Source: Heterobilharzia americana (taxonomy: Eukaryota > Platyhelminthes > Trematoda > Strigeidida > Schistosomatidae). From it: a stretch of DNA of 64,000 bases. Below the pieces are notes generated by a model. The model worked only from the letters and a program-made list of their open reading frames with translations, made no database searches and was not told the origin of the DNA. Below, in pieces: positions 36,169-46,290 of this stretch (positions within the stretch are counted from its first letter, which is position 1; every line of letters starts with the position of its first letter). The position numbers and the translations under genes are program-made. The DNA lies in the NCBI GenBank assembly GCA_944470555.2, contig OX104131.1, forward strand, positions 21,630,515-21,694,514, in the 5' to 3' direction.

Positions 36169-36379
36169 ATAAAGTGGTTTGCAATAGAAGAGCTATAGTA
36201 TTTCGATGATTTGAACTCGAAACATAACGGAAGGCAAACCGTACAGCATCTTCACAGGTAAAATCTGAAGCATTCTGCTGAAAACACTGACCAGTACAGA
36301 CTAATGGATTCACACGATATTCAACGAGTAACTTGCACACTTGAAGATTTCCCAAGCGGATAGCATGATGCAGAATTGG
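36169..36379 (-). CDS. ankyrin exon of probable LRRK1-like kinase
   Basis: The acceptor is TTATATTTCAG before 36379 and the donor is TTAT|GTTAGT after 36169; the donor is weaker than its neighbours. The 211 bases run from phase 0 to phase 1. PILHHAIRLGNLQVCKLLVE is a textbook ankyrin repeat (xxLHxAxxxGxxxxxxLLxE), followed by NPLVCTGQCFQQNASDFTCE and the helix NHRNTIALLLQTTL. The phase joins exactly to the exon at 25173-25599. Upstream it joins the shifted reading at the end of the exon at 41352-41589. Confidence 0.85.
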
Positions 36380-37899
36380 CTGAAATATAAATGAATAACG
36401 TAGATATGTGACGATAATATAAAAAACTGATAGTTGTCACAACCATTACAAGTGCTATGGAATATATAAAGAAACATGACGACTAATTACATGAACCAAG
36501 AGTCAGTGACCGGTACGACTAGAAGATAAATATATTGCACAGTACCGAAGATCGCCAGTAAAGATGTTCATATCTCCGTCAAATAGGAGAATTCAAGAAT
36601 GCAATATAGTTTGCAATGTGGTAAAATCAGATAACTTGATCTTGAGAAGATATATCAGCATAATCTGAACTTAGTTGAAGCTCTTATTCGAAGAATAACT
36701 CAGATATTAACTCTGAAGTACTGCGAAGCTGGTAGGAACAAAGGAAAAGTGGCGACAGCGATACTCAGCAATACATATACATCACAGTAGTATTAGGTTA
36801 CATGGGTCAACAAGATTGCATACGAACCCAATGGATAAGGTATATACGTCGAGCTTGATTGTTCTTTGAAAAAGTGGTATGTAAGGATACCCTGATCGAA
36901 CTAAGAGTCAAACACTCGAATGAACAAGAGAAATCTAGAGCCTGTTTTTCATATCTTAGGTGTTTGAAATGGATAATTTAAAAAATGGTCTGAAGACTCC
37001 AAACAACTTTAGTATAACAGTTGCTAAGGTTTTCCAAATATTATGATCTTTAAACAAGGTATTAAATAGCTTCGATGAGGATGTGTTTAGAATATCACAC
37101 CGGATATAAATCAGACACCTTTCGGAACACTGAATCTACATGCTGAGCACAAGTTTCAAATATGAAGCAGATACATTAGGAAGAGTAACATATCTCAATC
37201 AAGAGCCAGTGCTCATTTATCCTATTTACTTCTCTCCCCTAGAACTGATCACTTAAGACGATATTACTTTAAATTTCAAAAAATTAAAGTCAAACTATCT
37301 TCATTTTGAAACATGTTTCCTATATCGTATTGTGAACTAGTGAAACCTTCAGTTTCATCACTTTCCACTGATTCTCTTGAAGCAAGACTAGACATCGACT
37401 TTATTGAGAATAGAAAGAATTAATTTGACATTCCATCCAGTCATCTTTTGTCCTTAAAAGTTCAGTAGGCACTTCACTGCTTTACTTCTTAAACTATGGT
37501 AACAGTAAAAACTAAATATCACAAAAATATACTATCACTAATTGGATCCTGAGTTTTCGAAGCAAAGTCAGAAGTACAGGTAGGTTTGATAGTACAACTT
37601 AAATGCTTTTAATAACTACTCCTCAGATAGTTCAAGGATGGACCACGGAGTGTTAAAGCACATTTGACTAGAAAGAGGGCTTGTCATTGATGATATAACA
37701 GCACTACCAAAAGAAGAATCATTTGGTCTGCCAGCATACTGCACTTAGTATACTTATGCAATTTCTACCGCCTATTGAACAATAAGCAGGCTGCATATTG
37801 TTTCCCTCTGTTACACTTTACAGCTGGAGGAAACGAAGCAAAACCAGAACGTGATACTTTTGATCTAAGGCACACACTGAGGTGCAGACTGCTAGGCTA
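36380..37899. other. intron, no recognised content
   Basis: AT-rich to about 37.6 kb. I see no repeat or coding signal before the CR1-like element. Confidence 0.4.
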
Positions 37900-40800
37900 G
37901 GACGTATAAGACAACAGAAGGCAATGGGTGAAGTCAATACTCGTCCAACATCTAGTGTATACTTCTGCAATGTTGAAGAATCGAAGAATATAGACCCCAC
38001 TAAGTGTCATGCTCATGATTTTCATTTATTCCAGGGAATCATTCGTCACATACTACCAGAGATGTCGCTTGGAGTGCACACATCTAGGGTGGTCAGACTA
38101 AGTGAACATGAAGAAAAAGAAACCTGATACAAAGAGAGTATTAAGAGGGGCCCTAAGAAATAAGGAAGAGATAGACATATTTTGGGTAATGCACACAGCA
38201 CGAGACTCGAATATTTGCATTCATCTAAACTGACCTCTTGAGGATAGAATAAAAAGACAGGGAGCCCTAACGGAATTGAAGGCTTGGGAAGAGAATGGAA
38301 AAGCGAGTATGAAATTGGTGAGTTTTCGGATAGTACGGTCTTGAAAACGAATGCTTCCAAGACCTATAAGGGTAAGTAGGGTTATGACCCAAACACTAAC
38401 AGTACTATATACGATTGCCCTCAGCCTGCGTAATGAAAATGTCAGAGCTGCAGGGTTGTTTTCGACGAAGTAAAACCCAAGCAAGTCGCTGTGACAGAAA
38501 TAAGGCTCATACGAGATATGAATTCCACTCCCCTACTCTCTGGGTACGGCTGACAGGATATTACGTCGCAAGGGTGGGGTTCTACTGTACACTCGCCAGG
38601 ACTTAAATGTAAGGTTGACTTACACGGAAGTAGATGAAAACGGTACGTACGAATTAATAAGTTGCGATCTTAGGTCATTTCATGATATAGTCAAAATCAG
38701 GGTAATATACCGAAGTCCATGCCGCATAGCAAACGACATTGTCCTGAATCTCATAAGAGAACGGAGTAATAGCAACAGATGTCTGATACTAGAAGACGTA
38801 AAAGCAACTCATTAACTGAGTGCAGGTCGTATCTCCGGATTCAAACACCTGCTTCCATGGCGACCTACGTTTATCAGTTCTAGACGGTGCTCTGGTTCAA
38901 AACGTCACTAGTGCAACGCGTTTTTATCGATAACGCAAACCACTGCCCCAAGATTTGGCTTTTATACACTGAAGAGAAGTAACTGACTTCCAACATTTAC
39001 CTCCACTAGCTAATAGCGATCACGTAACATTGCTTTTTAAGTTTCGTACATACGACTTAGATTACGATTCTGTCCTTACTAGAAAGAATACATGACTCGC
39101 AGATATGCCGGCTATCAGAAAGTGTGAAATTATACTTGACTGGACTTTGGATAATAACATATCTGTAAAGAAAGCTTGGGAAAAATGTAGTGCTACAAAT
39201 AATGAAGTAACCTCACCGTTTACCAAATGGTCAACTACACGCAGGCATTCCATTGCCCTCTATGGGTTGATAATAGTATCTTGAGACTTATAAAGAGGAG
39301 GAAATGACTGTAGCACCTATTCTCAGAAACAGGCAGTGAGGCTTCCAAGACTTCGTATTGCAAGGTTAGGAATACGTTTAAATCAAATGTTACGAGGTTC
39401 AGAATAAAATACGAAAGACAACTTGCGGTCGACTGACAGGTCTGCTCAAAACGGCTATTTTCATGCAGTGAAAGGAAAACGAAACGTCCAATCTCTCCTG
39501 TCAGCCGTCAATTCAGCATGGCTGACTAAGTCTAACCTTTTCGTAGCTGAATGTCTCCCCAACTACATCGGTAGACGGAAACATTATTACTCTGAACAGC
39601 ATTCCCAACCAACTTCCCAACAATGGGCCCAATACACACCACAAGAGAAGTAGTTCTTCAGTTACTGAACAACTTTAAGCCTGAGAAATTCCCTGGTCCG
39701 GATGAATTGCACCCAAGGCTACTATCCTTCGTGTCTGACATTATCCATAGGCCGCTTGCTCAGCTATTCAATTGCTTTATGTCAGACTCGGCGTCCAAGA
39801 GACTGAAAAGATGCTGTGATCAACCCAGTTTTCAAGACAGGCAGTAGGTAACTCGTGACCGACTATCGTCCCATTAGCCTAATTGGTATAGTTATTAAAG
39901 TACTAGGGAAGATTATCAGACGTAGAATGAGCAACCATGTCGGAAACCAGCCTTCTCATATCTCTACAACATGGGTTTCGCGATGGTCAACCTTCCTAAA
40001 CTAACCTCCGCATAGCGAGAATGGGTAGCAGCTCGCGACAACAAGATGCTCGTAGATGTTGTGTTCATTGACTTTAGTAAGGCGTTTTATAAAGTTTAGC
40101 ACATTGGACCAATGGAGCTCCTACGTTACGTTTGACACTACAATCCAAGCCTTGATTACAGCATTTTCATGAGATAGGAAACAAAGAGTGAAAGTAAATG
40201 GTACACTAAGTGACAACCTGTAAGTAGTGGGGTTCTATAAGAAACAATCTTGGGTCCTCTTCTTTTCTTGATCTGTGTCAGTGAACTCCCAGATGTGATT
40301 AAGTCACCGGTGTTATCATTTACTGACGCTGTGAAAATATGGAGGGTCATCCGTAACGATGACGACAGACGTGAACTACAAGCGGAGCTCAATCCACTAA
40401 TCAGCTGATCAAACCATTGGTGTCCAGAAATTAAGTCTGGCAAATTTGCAGTTATGCATATCAGCCATAGCAGCTGTCATCAGTATCTGACAGATGCAGT
40501 ACCAATACCAGATGTCAAAGAAATTAAAGACTGGAGTTATCATCAGCCACGATTTGAAAACATCAGCGCTGGGAATGCAGAAAATGAGTTCGGAGTATTA
40601 TAGTCTTTTTAAAACATTTAAATGTTTTAGATATTGTACCCCGCATTTGTGCAGCCCCATCCGAAATATTGCATTAAAACAGCCAGTCGAAGCGTTTAAA
40701 AAGATGGTAAACCAATGGAGCGCGTTCAAAGACTTGTTAGTAAGTTGGTGGCTGGTTTTTCTAACGTATAGTATATAGACTGTTTACGGAGACTAAATTT

Positions 40801-41160
40801 TTCCGGTTATTTTATCGAAGAAAAGGGGAGATAATATGAACATTTCGTGTTCTAAACAATGATCTTGGAACTGACATGTCTTATTTCTTCGATCCTCGAA
40901 TAAATGATCATCTTGGAGGCCACCACAAGAAAATCCATAAACGACGGTCGAGTCAACTTAAAGGGAGCTCACGCTGGTCGCACAGAGTGGTCAACGACTG
41001 GAATTCCTTACCCGGATAAGTGGCATCAGCTCCTTTGTAGGACCCAGTCAAGGAAAAACTAAATCTTCGCAGATAAACTAACTGCAAGGATTGACACGGG
41101 TCAGTTGGCTTCCTATCCTTAATACTGAATAGTGAGAAAGAATATTCTTCCACAATATAT
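37900..41160 (+). mobile_element. CR1-like non-LTR retrotransposon, plus strand
   Basis: A degraded ORF2 can be followed on the plus strand. Endonuclease pieces include LSLRNENVRAAGLFSTK, GGVLLYTRQDLNVRLTYTEV and VIYRSPCRIANDIVLNLI. RT pieces include FPGPDELHPRLLSFVSDIIH (about 39690-39750), DYRPISLIGIVIKVLGKII, VFIDFSKAFYKV (motif A, about 40058-40095) and GPLLFLICVSELP. The carboxy end has RVVNDWNSLP near 40990-41020. At motif C the sequence is SFTDAV where FADDV is expected, so a catalytic Asp is gone. The left breakpoint of the tandem duplication (38774) cuts through the endonuclease part. Confidence 0.8.
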
Positions 41161-41351
41161 GTTGTGATTAGAAGAGCTTGCGCTGATTCTCACAACTGAG
41201 TAGTGAACTTAAGTTATTGATTAATCACTTCTACTACATCAGGACACTAAGAAAATAATTAAAATCATAAAAAGAGATGTAAGCTTCCTGAGCCACAGGT
41301 GCTTACATATTGACATACACGAAAAAATAAGGAGGCTTATTCATAACTTAC

Positions 41352-41589
41352 AAGATAACACCCATCCGCGTCAAAAGGTTCGTACAAACCAACTAAAACA
41401 ACCGGTTTTAAAATTGTGATTCAACAACGACATACATTGTGGATGCTCTAAGATACGCCTGAAACAGTTATAGCTGCTATTGACGACACAACTATATGCT
41501 ATCTCACGAAGTTGGGGAGTTGAGATAGATTGATTAAGAAACTTGTCCAATTGTTTATGGTCATCATTTCGGATTACATCAGCTAACAT
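41352..41589 (-). CDS. first recognised ankyrin exon of LRRK1-like gene, copy 1, frameshifted
   Basis: The donor is CTT|GTAAGT after 41352. The right end is either an ATG at 41587-41589 or an acceptor (CTATAG) at 41599-41600, with an in-frame stop just upstream. MLADVIRNDDHKQLDKFLNQ and FRRILEHPQCMSLLNHNF look like the amino end of an ankyrin domain. The frame then meets a stop. In the next frame the sequence reads KPVVLVGLYEPFDADGCYL up to the donor, and that reading joins PILHHAIRLGN of the next exon in phase. Removing one base from the TTTTAAAA run near 41405-41412 would unite both halves. As written, the exon is broken. An identical exon is present at 52636-52873. Confidence 0.7.
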
Positions 41590-42249
41590 TAGTAGTCTCT
41601 ATAGCAGAACTGCGGAACAACCTTGAAAACATCCTTTTATACCGTTAATGGACAAACTGCCGCCAGAACACAGGTTCTCCTAATATCCAACATGAAAGGT
41701 CCAAGTTACTTTTTCAAATTAACACCTATAAGGGGCCTTGAGATAAGCTTATTTGAGTCGGTTGAACACATCTGACGGCAATACAAAAGATTTATTTCTA
41801 CCTCCTTACAACTTTGAAGATTGTGATTGTGTAACTATTCTTTTGTAAATTGTATGCTTGTCTTTGGTTGGGCAACGGAGCTGGTAGTAAGATCAACGAA
41901 CTTCTTGCAGTTCCTGTTTGCATAATTACCTACAAGTTTTAAAGCGTTATCCTTAAATTAGTGAGGGTAACGGAGTGACTAGAGAATGAGAGAAGAGGAA
42001 TGCAAAGTACCAGGAGAGAATAACAGTATTTCTCTTAATAAGGCTGGATGAAGGTGGTCAGTGGTGTAGATACCAAGGTAGAGATGCAGACTAACGAGTA
42101 TATGTTCGATTTCTACCAAATGGTTCAATTGGTTGTTGAAGGAATAGAAGAAGCTTTCGCGTAACTAGCTTCAGCGTCTACAGTCCATGGATCACTACTT
42201 CTTTTGGTTGTTAACCCTTTGTACAAGTGAAGAAAGGTGAAAGAGTGGC
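41590..42249. other. non-coding sequence inside duplicated unit 1
   Basis: Upstream of the duplicated exon on the minus strand. It could hold a promoter or 5' UTR if the exon is the first, but I recognise no core promoter motif. Confidence 0.3.
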
Positions 42250-42315
42250 GATTAAAATGTGAAAAATTCACTTAGTTCTGAGTAGATCCCAGACACACAT
42301 CCAGTGGGTATCCAG

Positions 42316-42567
42316 TCAGCGTTTAAAAGATTTACACGAAGTAGCCTGGATCAAATCCTCAGGAAGATCGTTCCAGAGTTTAACAACCCTTAGCGAATAG
42401 AAGTTTTGCCCGATATCCAGCCTGCTATGTTCCAGGTCTAGTTTCTGTGCATGTCCTCTAAGATTATCGTTGCAGGTAAGATTTAATAAGTGACGGAGTG
42501 AATGGCCAGGCGTGCTCAGAATGTTGTAAGTCATTATCAAGTCACCTCTCAGCCTTCTGCGTTTCAA
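42316..42567 (-). pseudogene. carboxy-terminal part of CR1-like ORF2, unit 1
   Basis: PLKRRRLRGDLIMTYNIL then NLRGHAQKLDLEHSRLD and FYSLRVVKLWNDLPEDLIQA form the conserved end region of CR1-type ORF2 proteins. Frameshifts separate it from the RT. Confidence 0.75.
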
Positions 42568-43204
42568 AGGATACAGATCCAGCGCAACCAGCCTTTCATC
42601 GTATGTTTTGGACGTCAGTCCTTGAACGGATTTTGTCGAACGCCTCTGGATGCGTTCTAAGCTCGGTTTGTCCTTCTGGAGATAAGGGGGGAAGACGATG
42701 GTCCCGAACTCCAGGTGAGGCCGTATGAAGCTGCTGAAAATTTGGTGGAAGCATCTACGATCGAATTGCCCGAAAATCCGTCTGAGTTAGCAACGCCAAG
42801 TTCCCACGAAGTGCGTTTCTGTCACAGTTGGCATAGGATTTTAAGTCCTGAGGGAACAACACGCCCAAATCCTTTTCCGTCAATGGAGCTTCAAGTTCCA
42901 TGCCGTTGAGGCTATATACACGAGATGCACCATGTTTTACGTGGATCACCTTGCATTTCTCAGGAAGTAATTCAAGCCCACTGTTGACTGCCCAATTGTG
43001 AAGTGGGGTTAAGTCTTCCTGTAGAGAAACACTGTCTTCTTCACTTTTGGCTTCCTACCAGGGTTTCACGTCATCGGCAAAAAGAAGGAGTTCGGAAGAG
43101 ACCTGTTGAGGCAAGTCGTTTATGTATATTAGAAAAAGGACAGGCCCTAGTACTGAACCGTGGGGAACACCACCAGGACATTCTGTCTCTTTAGACACAG
43201 AAAC

Positions 43205-44341
43205 TCACCCTGACTCCAAATGAACGGCCCCGTAGATGTGACGACGACCAGTCAATGAGCGGAGGTAGATCCCAATTAATTTTAGTTTATCGATAAGACA
43301 GGGGTGATTAACACGATCAAACCCCCTAGCAAAGTCTAGGTAGATAACGTCAACTTGTCCTCGACGGTCAGCAACGCTAGTCCATCTATCTACTGTAGTG
43401 AGCTCATCGGTAATGCAGGAGTACCCCTTTCGAAATCCATATTGTTGGGGTGCAAAGAAATTTGTCCTTGTGAGGTAATCCCTCAGTCCATCGTATATCA
43501 ACGATTTCATTACTTTGGAAGGAATGGATAGAAGTGTCACCGGTCTGTACTTCTTTGGATTGCTTCGTTGACCCCCTTTGAAGGTTGGCGTTATATGGCC
43601 CAGCTTCCAAGAGTCAGGTACTATCCCCTGGCCCAGAGAACTCCTAAATAACTCACCTAAAGGTTCGGACGAGATTGAAGCTCCCTCTAACAGTACCACC
43701 GGACGGATTTTATCTGGTCCCGGAGGGGTGTCTCTGGTGGGCAGCAGCAGTTTGTGCTGTACTAGCTCAACGCTTAGGCTGACCACTGAGAGTCCTACTT
43801 CCTTAGTGGGATGTCCGTAGGCCCCTGAGTAAGTGGACGATGACGAAATGATTTGCAGATACTGGTCGGCCAAGAGCTCAGCTGCTTCAGTGTTGCTATT
43901 AGTCAGTCCGTTGGCACCCAGTAGTTGAGTGACTCCCGCCTTAGCCTGCCGGAATGAAGCAGTGTAGCAGAAGCGACTTCTCGGGTTAGACACAAACATG
44001 TTTGTGAGCCTGACTTGATGCCGCTGCCGATCGGCTCTCAAAGCCTTCGTACACATGTTTCCTGTCTGTTTGAATTGTCTGTAGGTACATTCGGTGCCAA
44101 TCCTTATGTGACCAGCCCAGTGATGTCTCTTTAACTTAAGTAGTTCGCTAGTGTGGCTCCTCATCACCTTAGGTAACTTGAGGTACTTCGGTCTCGAAAG
44201 TGGAACAGACTGACTGATCGCATGCATGATCTCGTCAAGTATGAATTTCCGATGGGTGTTCGTATCCTGCCATGCATGGCTAACTTCCCAATCTATCTGT
44301 TCCAGTGTGGTTAGAAGAGCCGGAGTGTTCAGTCGTCTCAA
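43205..44341 (-). pseudogene. reverse transcriptase of CR1-like element, unit 1
   Basis: The 378-residue frame starts just after the endonuclease. It contains TPPGPDKIRPVVL (RT amino region), LGHITPTFKGG, NPKKYRPVTLLSIPSKVMKS, APQQYGFRKGYSCITDEL and DVIYLDFARGFDRVNHPCL, where DFARGFDRV is motif A with its Asp kept. The frame closes with a TGA at 43205. The same frame continues through GGVPHGSVLGPVLFLIYIND and LLLFADDVKPW (motif C, ADD intact, about 43068-43085) to a TAG at 43055-43057. Two in-frame stops therefore break an otherwise good RT. The protein would copy element RNA at a nick made by the linked endonuclease. Confidence 0.85.
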
Positions 44342-44479
44342 GTTCCAACGATGTTCGCTGAAAGGTCTGGTTAGACTGGTTTCTCAAACAAATTGGAAGC
44401 CGATGACAACGTGGTCACTACTGCCCAAGGGAGGTAGGATCCCTAAGTTATCTAGCACGAATTCTTCATTCGTGAAGAC

Positions 44480-44758
44480 TCAGTTCGAGCAAGATGAGGT
44501 TTGAGTCTCCCTAACTAGCGTTACCGTTCCCACATTTTCAGTGAGCCCCAGCCCCTCAATCAAGTGGAAGAACCTGGCTTCAGTGGAATTGTCGCCCCCG
44601 CTAAACGTGCGATCTGCAAAGTTGACCTTCGGCAGGTTAAAGTCTCCTAGAGTCAGTACGTGTGTGTGCCGCATTTTAAGAAGGCAACTGATTGCCTCCA
44701 GCATCTGGTTGTCAAATTGTGAATCAGCTGGCGGTTTTCTGTAAATGACTCCCATCAA
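44480..44758 (-). pseudogene. endonuclease fragment of CR1-like element, unit 1
   Basis: MGVIYRKPPADSQFDNQML and THVLTLGDFNLPKVNFADR contain the GDFN motif of apurinic-type endonucleases. The SDH motif (GSSDHVVIGF) follows after the stop at its end. N-terminal endonuclease pieces extend right to about 45060, including ELECLDESIWYTTKLPKT. Confidence 0.75.
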
Positions 44759-45094
44759 GCACTCCGTAGTCTTGGGCAGCTTTGTGGTGTACCAAATGGA
44801 CTCGTCAAGGCATTCCAGTTCTTGGCTATGGATTCGGTGGGCCGAGAGAGAGAGAGCTGACGTAAAGTGCTACCCTACCCCCCCCCCTACCAGCCTTCCT
44901 GTCACTGCGAAACAGCATGGTATTAGCAGTTGCCAGTTACCGGTTCGATATGTCAGGCGAAGTCCATGTCTCAGTAACACCGATAGGGTGAGCAAAAGTG
45001 TCCCTACTTAGGTCTCGCACTCGTCAAGTTTGTTCAGTAAACCTTGCGCATTAGTGTAGATGCAGTTTATGCTCTGTACTCGGAATGCAATTCC

Positions 45095-45487
45095 CTAACC
45101 CTCTCTATTTTCCAGTCGACTGGATGGTTCCTCGGAGACCGGGTTCTCTGGTATGTCTTGCACTATTAGGTTTCTTCCTCTGAAGCAGGCGTCACGATTG
45201 TCACCCAACAGATTTTTCAGAGCTCTTCCCTCAGAATGTGGGATGTCCGACAGTATCCTAAATTCCGCTTCTCCTCTCAGCAGGTGAGATGCCAGGGGTA
45301 CATCCTCAACATCCTGTGGGCTGGAGAACGTGAGCCTCAAAAGATGGGGTTTGCCCTTAGTTATTGGGTCGGGGCCGCGAGAGAGCCTAGTTGCAGCTAC
45401 TGGTTTCATGTAGTCTAGCTTGAGCTTTCTGCAAACGTTCTCCCGAAGGACCCTATCGTTCTTGTCCTGAAGGCTTTGGGAGTTCAT
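45095..45487 (-). pseudogene. ORF1-like segment of CR1-like element, unit 1
   Basis: This 130-residue reading has a basic amino half (NVCRKLKLDYMKPVAATRLS) and LLRLTFSSPQDVEDVPLASH, resembling the RNA-recognition-like part of CR1 ORF1 proteins. It continues the element upstream of the endonuclease. The family of the fold is inferred. Confidence 0.55.
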
Positions 45488-45949
45488 GGCTGTCTGTCAG
45501 GTTCATGGCGATCAAGGAACCATTCCGGACATTGGTATGTCTTGTCAACTGCTGACGCTCGGTCGTTTTTTGTTAAGTTTTCATCTTTTCCCCAGCTTTG
45601 CCCCCGTTCGTGGGCAACACGTTTGCTTGTCTGGCAAGCTGGTTAGTGACTTGCATGGTCTTACATCCATTCCGCTTTCCTGAGGACCCATGTTTAGCAT
45701 CCCTGATTTCCAGATTGCCCGACTTGTGCTTGTTCCCTGGGTTTCTCACCTTCCCAGACCCGATGGGTTTGACTAGAGTTAAAACTGGCTTGTTATTGTT
45801 TCGTGCGGTGGTAACCCATTCTCCATCTTGACCATCCTTGTTTGGTATGACCGCTTAATTTGGCGCCTCATCTGTTGATGACAAAATCCGAGTGAAGGAC
45901 TGTAGGACAGTTGATGCTATTGCACTGCTGAGGTGCATCATGTCCTCAG

Positions 45950-46285
45950 TCAAGCCAGACCCTTGCTGTTCTCGAGTGACTTGAGTGCTTTTTCCGCCAG
46001 ACGAATTTCTAACTTAGGCACTGCTTTTGAGTTCTCCAGCTTCTCCTGTTTATGATCTACTTTCAGCCTGTTTTTTAATTCCGATAACATGCCGATGATG
46101 TTTTCAAGAACATCGTTTAGTGCAGATCCACACAAGCGGCGATGCTGCTTGCTGCCAGGCTTACTCAGTTTGCGTTAGGTTAGTGCGGGCGCTATGGAAC
46201 CATCCGTCGCACGTGTCACAATGCGTACCCGCCTGAACAGGTTTACGACAGCCCTGCCTCTTATACATCTGTTTGGCCATTATTT
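45950..46285 (-). pseudogene. zinc-finger and coiled-coil amino end of CR1-like ORF1, unit 1
   Basis: From right to left: MAKQMYKRQGCRKPVQAG, then THCDTCDGWFHSARTNL (a C-x2-C-x3-F-H zinc-finger half as in PHD or esterase-type CR1 ORF1 proteins). After a frame break comes VLENIIGMLSELKNRLKVDH and KLEIRLAEKALKSLENSKG, a likely coiled coil. Such proteins bind the element RNA. A stop and a frameshift are present. Confidence 0.55.
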
Positions 46286-46290
46286 TCAGT

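Larger units (their letters stand above)
42250..46290 (-). mobile_element. CR1-like non-LTR retrotransposon, minus strand, near full length
   Basis: Reading right to left on the minus strand there is first an ORF1-like part with a zinc-finger motif (CDTCDGWFH, near 46200-46225) and a Leu/Lys/Glu-rich coiled-coil-like segment (45950-46135). A second segment lies at 45095-45487. An apurinic-type endonuclease follows, with LGDFNLPKVNF near 44640 and GSSDHVVIGF near 44400-44430. The RT occupies 43205-44341 and continues to about 43040. A CR1-like carboxy-terminal domain, ending LWNDLPEDLIQATSCKSFKR, is at 42316-42567. Several stops and frameshifts make it inactive, but it is much better preserved than the other elements. 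Confidence 0.85.

Noticed and set aside
45236..45831. Plus-strand open readings opposite the CR1-like ORF1
   Set aside because: They are shadows of the minus-strand element and lack domains.
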